64,000 nt of DNA. Origin: Roseospirillum parvum. Its GTDB lineage: Bacteria > Pseudomonadota > Alphaproteobacteria > Rhodospirillales > Rhodospirillaceae. The notes under the pieces were generated by a model. That model ran no database searches. It saw nothing but the letters and a program-made list of their open reading frames with translations, and had not been told where the DNA came from. The position numbers and the translations under genes were made by a program. Shown piece by piece: positions 24,478-36,460 of the stretch. Each line of letters opens with the position of its first letter. Position 1 is the first letter of the stretch. The stretch lies in the NCBI RefSeq assembly GCF_900100455.1, contig NZ_FNCV01000001.1, forward strand, positions 289,093 through 353,092, written 5' to 3'.

Positions 24478-25411
24478 GCCGCGCCTCCCTCGGGCTGGCC
24501 GATGCGTCGGATTTCCCACGACAGGTCGACCCCGCAGGCGGCCCGCACGCGGCGGCGCACCTCCTCGCCCAGGCCTTCCAGGTCGGCGGCGCTGGCGGTG
24601 CCGGTGTTGAGCAGGAAGTTGCAGTGTTTCTCGCTGACCATGGCGCCGCCGCGCGTCAGGCCCCGGCAGCCGGCCCGGTCGATCAACTCCCAGGCCTTGG
24701 CTCCCGGCGGGTTGCGGAAGGTGGAGCCGCCGGTGCGCCCGCCGGTGGGCTGGCTGTCGCGGCGCGTCTGCTTGATCTCGGCCATGCGGGCGGCGATGGC
24801 CTTGGGGGCGTCGGGCCGGCCGACGAGACGGCAACGGGTGACGATCCAGCCCTCGGTCAGGGCCGAGGTGCGGTAGGCGAGGCCCAGCTCGTCGGCCCGC
24901 CAGCGGTAAGCCTGCCCGGCCGGGTCGAGTATCTCGGCCCAGTCCAGGATGTCCTTGATCTCGCCGCCATGGGCCCCGGCGTTCATGCGCACCGCGCCGC
25001 CCAGGCTGCCGGGAATGCCGGCCAGGAACTCGAAGCCGGCCAGCCCGGCGTCGGCGGCGGCCTCGGCGATGGCGCCGTCGAGCGCCGCGGCGCCGCAGAT
25101 CAGGGCGTCGTCGCCGTCCGCCTCGATGCCGGCGAAGGCGCCGCCCAGGCGGATCACCACCCCGGGCACCCCGCCGTCGCGGACCAGCAGGTTCGAGGTG
25201 GCGCCGATCACCGTGCGCGGCACGTTGGTCAGTCCGGGGGCCGAACAGGCGGCCAGGAAGCTGACCAGATCATCGAGGTCGGCCGGGCGGAACAGCACCT
25301 CGGCCGGGCCGCCGACCTTGAACCAGGTCAGCGGGGCCAGCGGCGCGTCGGCCTTCAGGCGGCCGCGCACCTTGGGCAGGCGCTGGATCAGCGGGCGCGG
25401 GGCGGCGGCGA

Positions 25412-25415
<4 letters not shown>
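24474..25415 (-). CDS. murB: UDP-N-acetylenolpyruvoylglucosamine reductase
   Basis: FAD-dependent reductase forming UDP-N-acetylmuramic acid. The 313-residue product shows [50 protein letters not shown] (FAD-binding), [15 protein letters not shown], and [16 protein letters not shown]. The Ser in GGSTFRNP corresponds to the proton donor. It is embedded between murC and ddl with 4-nt overlaps on both sides. Confidence 0.96.
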
Positions 25416-26844
<1,429 letters not shown>

Positions 26845-26848
<4 letters not shown>

Positions 26849-27975
26849 GCGGCGTCCCTCCCCTGGCGGGTCAGCGGGGCTTCGGCCAGTCCGGCCTCGG
26901 CCAGCACCAGGTCGGCCAGCCGGGCGGCGGCGTCGGGGATGTCGGCCCGGCGGGCCGCCTCGGCGGCGCGGACCAGGGTCGGCGGGCTGCCCAGCAGGTC
27001 GCCCAGGCGTTGGCCCAGGGTTTCGGGCGTGAAGGTGTCCTCGGGCATCAGCCAGCCGCCGCCGGTGTGGTCGAGAACATGGGCGTTGAAGGTCTGGTGG
27101 TCGTCGATGGCATGGGGGTAGGGGACCAGGATGGCCGGCCGCCCGGCGGCGGAGACCTCGGCCACGGTCGAGGCGCCGGCCCGGGCGATCACCAGATGGG
27201 CCGCGGTCAGGCGCTCCGGCACGTCGTTGAAGAAGTCGGACAGGTCGGCCGCGATGCCACTGTCCGCGTAGGCGGCGCGGGTCGCCTCGAGGTCCTCGGG
27301 GCGGCACTGCTGGGTGACGCGCAGGCGCGCCTTCAAGGCCTCGGGCAGGGCGGCCAGGGCGGCCGGGATGACCCGGCTCAACACCCGCGCCCCCTGGCTG
27401 CCGCCAAGCACCAGCAGATGCAGCGGGCCGTCGGCGGTGGGTTCGGGATAGGCGGCGTCGCGGATGGCGGCGATGCCCGGGCGCACCGGCATGCCGGTGG
27501 GCACGGCGCGCACCCCCTCGGGCAGGCGGCGGGTTTCCTTGAAGCTGAGCGCGACCACGCCGACCCGCCCGGCGAGCAGCCGGTTGGCCCGCCCGAGCAC
27601 CGCGTTCTGCTCGTGGATGATGGTCGGCAGGCGGCGCCGGGTGGCGGCGAACAGGGCGGGCAGCGAGGCATAGCCGCCGAAGCCGACGACGGCCGCCGGC
27701 TTCAGCTCGCCCAGCAGGCGGTGTGCCTGCACGCTGCCCCGGCCCAGGCGCACGGCACCCTTGAGGCGGCCCAGCAGCCCCTTGCCGGCAATCCCCGAGG
27801 CGGCCACCGGGTAGGTGGCGAGCCGGCCCAGGGTGCCGCCGTAGGCGGTGCCGCGCGGGTCGGTGATCAGGGCCAGCTCGACGCCGCGCCCGGCCAGTTC
27901 ACTGGCCAGCGCCTCGGCCGGGAAGACATGGCCGCCGGTGCCGCCGGCGGCAAGCACGATCAGGGGGGCGGTCAT
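26845..27975 (-). CDS. murG: Undecaprenyldiphospho-muramoylpentapeptide beta-N-acetylglucosaminyltransferase
   Basis: Peripheral membrane glycosyltransferase converting lipid I to lipid II. The 376-residue product has the N-terminal loop [13 protein letters not shown] and [42 protein letters not shown] and the UDP-GlcNAc site [36 protein letters not shown] follow. It overlaps ftsW (ATGA) and murC. Confidence 0.97.
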
Positions 27976-29162
27976 CGGGGGCCTCCGGGGGGCAGGGGTG
28001 AGACGGGCCGGGCGGCGGGTGGGACGGTGGAACGGGCGGTCGGCAACTCGCTGGGCCGGCGGCGGGTCAGGGCCAGCACCATGCCCATGCCCAGCGCCAG
28101 CCCGAGCATCGACGAGCCGCCGTAGGAGACGAACGGCAGGGTCATCCCCTTGGTCGGCATCAGGTGCAGGCTGGAGGCCATGTTGATCAGCGCCTGCAGG
28201 CCGAACTGCACGCTCAGGCCGCCGACCGCCAGCAGGACGAACAGGTTGTCCGACAGCCACACCCGGACGATGGCGCGCAGCACCAGGAAGGCGAACAGGC
28301 CGACCATCAGCAGGCACAGGAACAGGCCGAACTCCTCGCCGGCGACGGCGAAGATGAAGTCGGTGTGGGCATCGGGCAGCGAGCCCTTGATGCGCCCCTC
28401 GCCCGGCCCGACGCCCCACAGGCCGCCGTCCTGGAAGGCCATCATGGAGCGGCTGATCTGATAGGAATCGCCGCTCGCCGGATCGAGGAAACGGTCGATC
28501 CGGCTGGCCACGTGGGGGAACACGAAATAGGCCCCGACCAGGGTCGCGATGCCGGCCACGATGAGCAGGAAGACCAACGCCAGCGGCAGCCCGGCAAGGA
28601 AGAACTGGGCGCACCACACGGCGGCCACCACCATGGTCATGCCGACATCGGGCTGGGCCAGCAGCAGCAGGGCGACCACGGCGAACACCCCGCCGGCCAG
28701 GGCGCGGCCGGGGAAGCCTTCCTCCAGCCGGCCACGGGCGAACAGCCAGGCGGCGGTGACGGCCAGACAGGGCTTGACGAACTCGCTGGCCTGCAACGAG
28801 AAGCCGCCGATCCTCAGCCAGCGGTTGGCGCCGTTGATCGGGCTGCCGATGATCAGGGTGGCGAGCAGCAGCACGATGCCGCCCAACAGGCCGAGCACGG
28901 CGAGCCGGCGCACCGCCACCGGGCCGAGCAGCGACACCGACAGCATCAGGGCCACGGCGGCCGGCAGGAAGACCATCTGGCGGCGTACGAAGTGGAAGGT
29001 GTCGGCGCCGATGCGCTCGGCCGCCGGCGGCCCGGCGGCCAGATTGAGCAGGATGCCGATGCCGATCAAAAGGGCCAGGGCGGCGAGCAGCCAGCGATCG
29101 ACGGTCCACCACCAGTGGCCGAGCACGCTGGTATCGGTGCGGGCGAAGGAGAGCGCGGTCAT
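27972..29162 (-). CDS. ftsW: Cell-cycle peptidoglycan glycosyltransferase FtsW
   Basis: SEDS-family polymerase of septal peptidoglycan, partner of FtsI. The 396-residue product has about ten membrane segments. It carries family motifs GANRWLRIGGFSLQASEFVK, LLAQPDVGMTMV, the extracellular DPASGDSYQISRSMMAF loop, AHTDFIFAVAGEEFG and LPFVSYGGSSMLGLALGMGM. A proline-rich cytoplasmic tail of about 25 residues follows the last helix. The start overlaps the murD stop by 4 nt. Confidence 0.96.
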   Translation of the reverse strand: MTALSFARTDTSVLGHWWWTVDRWLLAALALLIGIGILLNLAAGPPAAERIGADTFHFVRRQMVFLPAAVALMLSVSLLGPVAVRRLAVLGLLGGIVLLLATLIIGSPINGANRWLRIGGFSLQASEFVKPCLAVTAAWLFARGRLEEGFPGRALAGGVFAVVALLLLAQPDVGMTMVVAAVWCAQFFLAGLPLALVFLLIVAGIATLVGAYFVFPHVASRIDRFLDPASGDSYQISRSMMAFQDGGLWGVGPGEGRIKGSLPDAHTDFIFAVAGEEFGLFLCLLMVGLFAFLVLRAIVRVWLSDNLFVLLAVGGLSVQFGLQALINMASSLHLMPTKGMTLPFVSYGGSSMLGLALGMGMVLALTRRRPSELPTARSTVPPAARPVSPLPPGGPR

Positions 29163-30595
29163 GCCGAGGCCTCCCGCGCAAGTTTGTCCGCAAGATCGTT
29201 CTCAGGCTTGCCCGACAACCGGTGGACCAGGGCCTTGAAGGCGTCGCCCCGGGCGTTGAAGTCGGCGAACTGGTCCCAACTGGCGCAGGCCGGCGACAGC
29301 AGCACGGTGGGGTTGGCGACGCCCTCGGCGCGGGCCCGGGCGAAGGCTTCCGGCACGGCGCGGTCGAGGGTGCCGCAGCGGGTGAAGGGCACGGCGCCGG
29401 TGAGGGTGGCGGCGAAGGCGTCCTCGGCCTCGCCGATCAGGAAGGCGTGGCGCAGGCGCGGGTAGAAGGGCTCGAGGCCGGCCAGCCCGTCGCTCTTCGG
29501 TCGCCCGCCGACGATCCAGTAGACGTCCTCGAAGCAGGCCAGGGCGGTGGCCGTGGCGTCGGCGTTGGTCGCCTTGCTGTCGTTGATGAAGGTGATGCCG
29601 TCGAGGGTGGCCACCATCTCCTGGCGGTGGGCCAGCCCGGGGAAGCTCTGAAGGCCCTTGGCCAGGGTGGCGTGGTCCAGCCCCAGCAGCCGCCCGGCGG
29701 CCACCGCGGCGGCGGCGTTCTGCACGTTGTGGCGCCCCTTGAGGGCCGGGCAGCGGGCTAGCTCGACCACCTTGACCGGGGTTTCGCCGGTGGCGTCGAT
29801 CAGCCAGCCGTCGCGCCGGCCGACTCCGCCCAGGGGCGGCGTGCCGTGTGACACCGGGATGACCCGTCGCCCGCTCTCCAGGGCCAGGGCGTCGTGGAGG
29901 CCGGCGGTGGTGGCGTCGTCGATGCCGATCACCGCCGCCGGCAGGGGCAGGTTGGGGTGGGCCGGGGCGAAGACGCGGCGCTTGGCGGTGACGTAGCCGT
30001 CCATGCCGCCGTGGCGCTCCAGATGGTCGGGGGCGATGTTGAGCAGCACCGCCACGCCGCAGGTCAGCGACGGCACCAGCTCCAGCATGTAGCTCGACAG
30101 TTCCAGCACGTGCACGCCGTCGGGCCCCGGGTCGGGCAATTCCAGGGCCGGGGTGCCCAGGTTGCCGCCCACCGCCGCCGGCCGCCCGGCGATGGCCAGC
30201 AGATGGCCGAGCAGGGCGGTGGTGGTCGACTTGCCGTTGGTTCCGGTGATGCCGACCACGGTGGCCCGGGGCCTCGCCTTCAGCATCAGGTCGACCTCGC
30301 AGATCACCGGCAGGCCGGCGTCGTGGGCCCGGGCGGCCAGCGGATGCGGGGCGGGGTGGGTGTGGGGAATGCCGGGGCTGAGGATCAGGGCGGCCACCTC
30401 CCCGAGGTCCTCGGGGGCGGAGTCGGCCACCGCCAGACCGGCGGCGCGGGCCCGCGCCCGGCTGCCCGGATCGTCGTCGAGCGCGCACACCCGGGCCCCG
30501 GCGGCGGTCAGCGCCGTCGCCGCGGCCCGTCCGGAGCGCCCCAGACCGAGCACCAGCACCTGCCGGTCCCTGAAATATGCCAACCCCTCGCCCAT
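29159..30595 (-). CDS. murD: UDP-N-acetylmuramoylalanine--D-glutamate ligase
   Basis: Second Mur ligase, adding D-Glu. From ATG 30595 it is 478 residues, beginning MGEGLAYFRDRQVLVLGLGRSG. The ATP loop is VGITGTNGKSTTTALL, and HVLELSSYMLEL, NIAPDHLERHGGMDGY, GRHNVQNAAAAVAAG and FINDSKATNADATATAL follow. A GTG nine codons upstream (30622) is an alternative start. It sits inside a 14-nt tandem duplication behind mraY that creates two GGAAAGG motifs, so the initiation site is ambiguous. It overlaps ftsW by 4 nt. Confidence 0.94.
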   Translation of the reverse strand: MGEGLAYFRDRQVLVLGLGRSGRAAATALTAAGARVCALDDDPGSRARARAAGLAVADSAPEDLGEVAALILSPGIPHTHPAPHPLAARAHDAGLPVICEVDLMLKARPRATVVGITGTNGKSTTTALLGHLLAIAGRPAAVGGNLGTPALELPDPGPDGVHVLELSSYMLELVPSLTCGVAVLLNIAPDHLERHGGMDGYVTAKRRVFAPAHPNLPLPAAVIGIDDATTAGLHDALALESGRRVIPVSHGTPPLGGVGRRDGWLIDATGETPVKVVELARCPALKGRHNVQNAAAAVAAGRLLGLDHATLAKGLQSFPGLAHRQEMVATLDGITFINDSKATNADATATALACFEDVYWIVGGRPKSDGLAGLEPFYPRLRHAFLIGEAEDAFAATLTGAVPFTRCGTLDRAVPEAFARARAEGVANPTVLLSPACASWDQFADFNARGDAFKALVHRLSGKPENDLADKLAREASA

Positions 30596-30610
30596 GGCGT
30601 TACGCCAAGT

Positions 30611-30638
30611 CCTTTCCGTCACAGCCTTTCCGTCACAG
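30611..30638. repeat. 14-nt tandem duplication between mraY stop and murD start
   Basis: CCTTTCCGTCACAG occurs twice (30611-30624, 30625-30638), starting 2 nt beyond the mraY stop codon. On the minus strand each copy reads CTGTGACGGAAAGG, carrying both a GTG and a Shine-Dalgarno-like GGAAAGG. Confidence 0.9.
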
Positions 30639-30640
30639 CC

Positions 30641-31726
30641 TTATCGAAGCTTCAGGGTCGACAGCCCGGCGATGGCCAGGATGCAGGCGATGATCCAGAA
30701 GCGAATAACAATGGTGGGCTCGGCCCACCCCTTTTTCTCGTAATGGTGATGCAGCGGGGCCATCCGGAAGACCCGCTTGCCGGTCAGCTTGAAGCTCGCC
30801 ACCTGGACGATCACCGACACCGTTTCCAGGACGAACAGACCCCCGGTGATGGCCAGCACCACCTCGTGCTTGGTGACCACGCTGACCACGCCCAGCGCCC
30901 CGCCCAGGGCCAGCGATCCGGTGTCGCCCATGAACACCATGGCCGGCGGCGCGTTGAACCACAGGAAACCCAGCCCGGCGCCGATGATGGCCCCACAGAA
31001 AACCGCCAACTCGCCGGCCCCGGGGACGGCGTGTAGCTGTAGATAGTTTGCAAAAAGGGCGTGACCTACAAGATATGCTATCAGCATAAACACCCCGGCC
31101 GCAATCATCACCGGCACGATGGCCAGCCCGTCGAGGCCGTCGGTGAGGTTCACGGCGTTCGAGGCGCCGACCATGACGAACACCGCGAAGGGCACGTAGA
31201 ACCAGCCCAGCTCGATCACCAGATCCTTGAAGAAGGGCAGGGCGAGGCCGGTCTTCATCTCCGGGGTGCCCTGCCAGACGACCCAGATGGCGGCCAGCAG
31301 CGACAACGCGATCTGCACCGCCAGCTTGACCTTGCCGGGCACGCCGCGGGTGTGGCGGCGGGTCACCTTCAGATAGTCGTCGGCCATGCCCAGGGCGCCA
31401 AAGCCCAGGGTGACCAGCAGCACCGCCCACAGGTAGGGATTGGTCAGGTCGGCCCACAGCAGGGTGGCGACGCCGACCCCGAGCAGGATCATGACGCCGC
31501 CCATGGTCGGCGTGCCCTGCTTGGTCAGAAGGTGCCCCTCCGGCCCGTCCTCGCGGATCGGCTGGCCCTGCTTCTGCTTCTTCCTCAGCCAGCGGATCAG
31601 GCCGGGGCCGACGACAAAGGCAACCAGCATCGCGGTCAACACCGCGCCCCCGGTCCGGAAGGTCAGGTAGCGGAACAGGTTGAACAGGATGTGGTCGTCG
31701 GCGAACTGGGCCAGATAGTGCAACAT
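30641..31726 (-). CDS. mraY: Phospho-N-acetylmuramoyl-pentapeptide transferase
   Basis: Integral membrane enzyme making lipid I from UDP-MurNAc-pentapeptide and undecaprenyl phosphate. The 361-residue product has ten membrane helices. Family landmarks are [11 protein letters not shown], the DDYLKV aspartates, [26 protein letters not shown], and the cytoplasmic [16 protein letters not shown]. It lies between murF and murD with short gaps; a 14-nt duplication follows its stop. Confidence 0.97.
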   Translation of the reverse strand: MLHYLAQFADDHILFNLFRYLTFRTGGAVLTAMLVAFVVGPGLIRWLRKKQKQGQPIREDGPEGHLLTKQGTPTMGGVMILLGVGVATLLWADLTNPYLWAVLLVTLGFGALGMADDYLKVTRRHTRGVPGKVKLAVQIALSLLAAIWVVWQGTPEMKTGLALPFFKDLVIELGWFYVPFAVFVMVGASNAVNLTDGLDGLAIVPVMIAAGVFMLIAYLVGHALFANYLQLHAVPGAGELAVFCGAIIGAGLGFLWFNAPPAMVFMGDTGSLALGGALGVVSVVTKHEVVLAITGGLFVLETVSVIVQVASFKLTGKRVFRMAPLHHHYEKKGWAEPTIVIRFWIIACILAIAGLSTLKLR

Positions 31727-31751
31727 GCGCCGGGATGTTCCTTTCAGGACT

Positions 31752-33209
31752 CTATTGTTGGTTATTGGGGGGCTGAGTTGGCGCGACGGCCGAGAGGGCG
31801 TCGATCAGCCGATCCATGCGGCGGCCCCGCGAGCCCTTGATCAGCAGCAGGTCGCCGGCGGCGGCCTCGGTCAGCACGGCCTCGGTCAGTCCTTCGGCGG
31901 TCTCGGCGTGGCCGCCCCGGCGCTCGGCCGGCAGGGCGTCGAGCAGGGCGCGGGCGGCCCCGCCGACGGTGAACACCTTGGCCACCCCGGCGGCCAGCAC
32001 CGATTCGGCCAGCCCGGCGTGCAGCGCCTCGGCGGCCTCGCCCAGTTCCAGCATCTCGCCCAGGGCCAGCAGGCGGCGGCCGGCACCGACCGCCGGCAGG
32101 GCGGCCAGGGCGGCGCGCACGGCGGCCGGGCTGGCGTTGTAGCTGTCGTCGATGAGGTCCAGGTGGCCCCCGGCGGGCAGCGCGATCCGGCTGCGGCGCC
32201 CCCGTCCGGGCGGCGCGCCGAGGCGGGCCAGGGCGGCGGCGGCGGGCTCCGGGTCGTCGCCAAGGGCGGCCACGGCGGCCAGGGCGCCCAGGCTGTTGAG
32301 CGCGATGTGGCGGCCCGGCTGGGCCAGCCGGTAGGTCAGCAGGTGGCCGTGCAGCCAGGCGGTGACCCGGCTGCCCTCGCCCTCCGCCTCGATCCTGTCC
32401 AGGCGCGCCGCGCAGCCCCGGCACGAGCCGAAGGGCACCACCTCCAGGCCCTTGAGGGCGGCGAGGCGGGCCAGCCGGTCGAACTGGTCGTTGTCGCGGT
32501 TGAGCACGGCGATGCCTTCCGGCGCCATGCCGGCGAAGATTTCCGCCTTGGCGTCGGCGATCCCCTCAAGGCCCGCGAAATGGGCCAGATGCACCGCCTC
32601 GATGGTGGTGATCAGGGCCACGTGGGGGCGGGCCAGCCGCGACAGCGGGGCGATCTCGCCGGGATGGTTCATGCCCATCTCGATCACCGCCCGGCTGGTC
32701 TCGATGGGCATGCGGGCCAGGGTCAGCGGGCAGCCGATGTGGTTGTTGAGGTTGCCCCGGGTGATGTGGATTGGCCCCGGGCCGGCGGCCTCGAAGGCGG
32801 CGCCGAGCATTTCCTTGGTCCCCGTCTTGCCGACGCTGCCGGTGATGGCGACCAGCCGGGCCCGGGTCCGCGCCCGGGCCGCCGCGGCCAGCCCCTCGAG
32901 CCCCTTCAGCACATCCTCGACGATCAGCAGGCGGGCCGCGTCGACCCCCTCGGGCGGCGCCGAGACCATCGCCGCGGCGGCGCCCTCGGCCAGCGCCCGG
33001 GCGACGAAGGCGTGGCCATCGACGCGCGCCCCGGGCAGGGCAATGAACAGGTCGCCGGGCGTCACCCGCCGGCTGTCCAGGCAGACGCCGCGCGCCGCCC
33101 AGGTGCCGACGGCGCGGCCGCCGGTGGCGGCGGCGGCGTCCTCGGCCCGCCACAGCGGGGCGCCGGGGAAACTGTCCGGGGAGGTGATGACCATGGCCGG
33201 CGTCCTCAT
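31752..33209 (-). CDS. murF: UDP-N-acetylmuramoyl-tripeptide--D-alanyl-D-alanine ligase
   Basis: Last cytoplasmic Mur ligase, adding D-Ala-D-Ala. The 485-residue product contains [26 protein letters not shown] and ATP loop [60 protein letters not shown] and [10 protein letters not shown] follow. It overlaps murE by 4 nt and ends 25 nt before mraY. Confidence 0.96.
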   Translation of the reverse strand: MRTPAMVITSPDSFPGAPLWRAEDAAAATGGRAVGTWAARGVCLDSRRVTPGDLFIALPGARVDGHAFVARALAEGAAAAMVSAPPEGVDAARLLIVEDVLKGLEGLAAAARARTRARLVAITGSVGKTGTKEMLGAAFEAAGPGPIHITRGNLNNHIGCPLTLARMPIETSRAVIEMGMNHPGEIAPLSRLARPHVALITTIEAVHLAHFAGLEGIADAKAEIFAGMAPEGIAVLNRDNDQFDRLARLAALKGLEVVPFGSCRGCAARLDRIEAEGEGSRVTAWLHGHLLTYRLAQPGRHIALNSLGALAAVAALGDDPEPAAAALARLGAPPGRGRRSRIALPAGGHLDLIDDSYNASPAAVRAALAALPAVGAGRRLLALGEMLELGEAAEALHAGLAESVLAAGVAKVFTVGGAARALLDALPAERRGGHAETAEGLTEAVLTEAAAGDLLLIKGSRGRRMDRLIDALSAVAPTQPPNNQQ

Positions 33210-34687
33210 GGCGCGGTTCCTTCATCGGCCCGTCGGACCGCCTCGCGGGCGGCTTGCGAATCGTCGAAAGGCAACACCGCGTCGCCGACGATCTGGCCGC
33301 TTTCGTGGCCCTTGCCGGCGATCAGCAGCACGTCGCGCGGGGCCAGTTCGGCCACCGCGCGGCGGATGGCGGCGCCGCGGTCGCCGATCTCCACGGCGCC
33401 CGGGGCGGCGGCCAGGATGGCGGCGCGGATGGCCGCCGGGTCCTCGCCGCGCGGGTTGTCGTCGCTGACGATCACCCGGTCGGCCAGTCGGGCGGCGATC
33501 TCGCCCATCGGGGCCCGCTTGCCGGGGTCGCGGTCGCCGCCGCAGCCGAAGACCACGCTGAGCCGCCCCTGAACGTGGTGGCGCAGGGCCTCGAGGGCGA
33601 TTTCCAGGGCGTCCGGGGTGTGGGCGTAGTCGACATAGACGGCCGCCCCGTTGGCGCGCACGGCGACCCGCTCCATGCGCCCGCTGACCCCGCTCAGATG
33701 ATGCAGGGCCTCGACCGCCGCCCCGGCCTCGGCCTCGGCGCCGGCGGCCAGCACCAGCCCCAGGGCGGCCAGGGCGTTCATGGCCTGGAACTGGCCGGCC
33801 ACCGGCAGCAGCACCGTGTGGCGCCGGCCGAGCACCCGAAGCACCAGTTTCTGCCCGCCCCGGGTCGGCTCCACCTGCTCCAGGCGGAGGGTGCCCCCGG
33901 CCATGCCGTAGGAGATCACCCGCAGGCCGCGCCGGTCGCAGATCTCGCGCAGTTCCGGGTATTCGCCCACGTCGGCGTTGAGCACCGCCCCGGCGCCCGG
34001 CGGCAGCAGCTCCTCGAACAGACGGAACTTGGCGGCCCGGTAGGCGGCCATGTCGGCATGGTAGTCGAGGTGGTCGCGGCTCAGGTTGGTGAAGGCGGCG
34101 GCGGCGAGGCGCACGCCGTCCAGCCGGTGCTGGTCCAGGCCGTGGCTGGAGGCCTCCATGGCCAGGGTTTCGGTGCCGGCCTCGGCCATTTGGGCGAGCA
34201 GGTCGTGCAGCAGCACCGGATCGGGCGTGGTCAGGTTGCCGGGGCGCTCGAAGCCGGGGCCGAAGGCGCCGACCGTGCCCAGGCTGCCGGCCGGGCGGCC
34301 CAGGTGCCGCCATAGCTGGCGCGCGAAGCTGACCGTCGAGGTCTTGCCGTTGGTCCCGGTGACGGCGACCACGGTGTCCGGCTGGCGGCCGAAAAAGCGC
34401 GCCGCCATCAGGGCCAGACGGCGGCGCGGCAGGGGGTCGGCGATGACCGGCACCGGCGCCTTCGTGCCCGGCGGCGCGAGCACCGCCGCCGCCCCGTTGG
34501 CGATCGCCTGATCGATGAAGACCCGTCCATCGGCGCGGCGCCCGGGCAAGGCGGCGAACAGCCAGCCCGGCCGGATGGCCCGCGAATCGGCCGACAGCCC
34601 GGAAATCTCCAGGTCGGCCAAGTCGGCCAGGTTGGCCAGGTCGGGGGTGGGCGGCAGGTCGGGGCCCAGCAGCTCAGTGCAGCGCAA
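33206..34687 (-). CDS. murE: UDP-N-acetylmuramoyl-tripeptide synthetase (meso-diaminopimelate-adding)
   Basis: Third Mur ligase. The 493-residue product has GLSADSRAIRPGWLFAALPG, ATP loop VTGTNGKTSTVSFARQL, AMEASSHGLDQHRLDGV, FTNLSRDHLDYHADMAAYRAAK and VDYAHTPDALE. The motif DDNPRGEDP contains the DNPR signature that predicts meso-diaminopimelate as substrate, as expected for a Gram-negative. It overlaps ftsI by 14 nt. Confidence 0.96.
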   Translation of the reverse strand: MRCTELLGPDLPPTPDLANLADLADLEISGLSADSRAIRPGWLFAALPGRRADGRVFIDQAIANGAAAVLAPPGTKAPVPVIADPLPRRRLALMAARFFGRQPDTVVAVTGTNGKTSTVSFARQLWRHLGRPAGSLGTVGAFGPGFERPGNLTTPDPVLLHDLLAQMAEAGTETLAMEASSHGLDQHRLDGVRLAAAAFTNLSRDHLDYHADMAAYRAAKFRLFEELLPPGAGAVLNADVGEYPELREICDRRGLRVISYGMAGGTLRLEQVEPTRGGQKLVLRVLGRRHTVLLPVAGQFQAMNALAALGLVLAAGAEAEAGAAVEALHHLSGVSGRMERVAVRANGAAVYVDYAHTPDALEIALEALRHHVQGRLSVVFGCGGDRDPGKRAPMGEIAARLADRVIVSDDNPRGEDPAAIRAAILAAAPGAVEIGDRGAAIRRAVAELAPRDVLLIAGKGHESGQIVGDAVLPFDDSQAAREAVRRADEGTAP

Positions 34688-36458
34688 GGCGGGCCTCCTG
34701 GGTCAGCGCGGTTTCCAGGATTTCCCCATCCCAGCGGGCGGTTTCCGTCGGGGCGACCGGGAAGACGCCGAGCAGCGGCGCCACCCGGGCGACGATGCGC
34801 CCGGCGGTGGGGGCGGCGTTCCAGCCGGCGGTGGCGAAGTTCCAGGTCTCCTTGATGCCCTGGGGATCGTCCAGGGTGACCAGCACCACATAGCGTGGCT
34901 GGCTGATCGGGAAGGCGGCGACAAAGGTGGTGCGCAGGCTGCGCCGATCATAGCCGCCGGCGCTGGACACCTTTTCGGCGGTGCCGGTCTTGCCGCCCAC
35001 CTGATAGCCGGCGACGTCGGCCTGCCGGCCCGAACCCTGGGTGACCACGAGGCGCATCAGGCGGCGCATGGTCTGCGAGGTGGCTTGGCTGAACACGCGC
35101 ATGGGCGGGGTCGCCGCGTCGGCCGCCAGCAGGGCCGGGGTGGGCAGCAGGCCGCCGTTGACCACCGCCGCCACGCCGCGCGCCACGTGCAACGGGCTGA
35201 CCGCGATGCCATGGCCGTAGGCGATGGTCATGGTGTTGATCTCGCGCCACGGCTCGGGATAGAGCGGCGCCCCGGTCTCGGGCAGGGCCAGATCGACCGG
35301 CCTCAGCATGCCCAGACGCTCCAGGAAGTGGCGCTGGGTGGTGGTGCCGGTCTTCAGGGCCATCTTGGCCGAGCCGATGTTGGACGAGTGGATGAGGATC
35401 TCGGGCACGCTCAGCCAGCGCTTCTGGGGATGGTAGTCGCGGATCTGAAAGCGCGTGTGGGCCACCTTCAGGGGCTGGCTGGCGTCGAAGCCGTCCTTCA
35501 GCGACACGGTGCCGCTTTCCAGGGCGATGGCCGTGTTGAACAGCTTGAACACCGAGCCCATCTCGTAGACCCCGAGGGTGGCCCGGTTGAAGCGCGCGTC
35601 GTCGGGGGCGTCGCCGAAGTTCTCCGGCGCGAAGTCGGGCAGCGAGACCAGGGCGGCCAGGGCGCCGCTGTTGACGTCCATGACCAGCCCGGCGGCGCCG
35701 CTGGCCTGGAAGCGCTGCATGGCCCATTCCAGCTCGCGGCGCACGGCGGCCTGCACGGCCAGATCGATGGTCAGGCGGACAGGTCCGGCGGCGGGATCGG
35801 TGAGCTCGGCATCGAAGGTCTTCTCCAGGCCGGCGATGCCCTGGTTGTCGATGTCCGTGGCGCCGAGAAGATGGGCCGCCAGCCGCCCCTGCGGATAGAC
35901 CCGCCGCTCGGCCCGCTGGAATTCCAGGCCCGGGATGCCCAGGCCGTTGACCGCCTCCTGCTGGCGTGGCGTCAGGCCGCGCTTCAGGTAGACGAAGGCC
36001 GAGCCGGAGGACAGCTTTTCGCTCAGCGTGGCCGGGTCGAGGTCGGGCAAGAGGGCGGCGACGCGGCGCGCCGCGCCGGCCGGATCGGGCACCTTGCGGG
36101 CGTCGGCGTAAAGATCGACCACCGGCAGGTTGGTGGCCAGGACCACGCCGTTGGCATCGACGATGTCCTGGCGCCTGGGGTCGTCGCTGGCCGCCCTGGC
36201 CAGCGCCGGCCCGGGAGTCCCGGCCCCCTCGGGCAGGGCCATCAGGTCGACCAGCCTCAAGCCGACCAGGGCAAAGGCACAGGCGAACAGCCCGGCGGTC
36301 ACCATCAGACGGGTGCGGCCGGTCTCCACGGCCCGCTTGGAGGCACCTTCCAGGCGCACCCGGGGCGTCGCGGCGGGGCGGATCTCCTCGCCGGGGTAGA
36401 GGAAGGGGCGGCTGGTCCGGGAACGACCAAGGGAGCGGGGGGCGGAGGGGTGGCGCAT
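34674..36458 (-). CDS. ftsI: Septal peptidoglycan transpeptidase FtsI (PBP3)
   Basis: Class B penicillin-binding protein crosslinking septal peptidoglycan with FtsW. The 594-residue product has a cytoplasmic tail of about 50 residues, one membrane anchor (about 51-72) and a dimerisation/pedestal domain. The transpeptidase domain has the active Ser302 in SVFK (302-305), SSN at 358-360 and KTGT at 490-493. It begins 2 nt after ftsL. ATG 36458 is chosen because the tail and anchor directly follow it; longer frames upstream belong to ftsL in another phase. Confidence 0.96.
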   Translation of the reverse strand: MRHPSAPRSLGRSRTSRPFLYPGEEIRPAATPRVRLEGASKRAVETGRTRLMVTAGLFACAFALVGLRLVDLMALPEGAGTPGPALARAASDDPRRQDIVDANGVVLATNLPVVDLYADARKVPDPAGAARRVAALLPDLDPATLSEKLSSGSAFVYLKRGLTPRQQEAVNGLGIPGLEFQRAERRVYPQGRLAAHLLGATDIDNQGIAGLEKTFDAELTDPAAGPVRLTIDLAVQAAVRRELEWAMQRFQASGAAGLVMDVNSGALAALVSLPDFAPENFGDAPDDARFNRATLGVYEMGSVFKLFNTAIALESGTVSLKDGFDASQPLKVAHTRFQIRDYHPQKRWLSVPEILIHSSNIGSAKMALKTGTTTQRHFLERLGMLRPVDLALPETGAPLYPEPWREINTMTIAYGHGIAVSPLHVARGVAAVVNGGLLPTPALLAADAATPPMRVFSQATSQTMRRLMRLVVTQGSGRQADVAGYQVGGKTGTAEKVSSAGGYDRRSLRTTFVAAFPISQPRYVVLVTLDDPQGIKETWNFATAGWNAAPTAGRIVARVAPLLGVFPVAPTETARWDGEILETALTQEARLALH

Positions 36459-36460
36459 GC

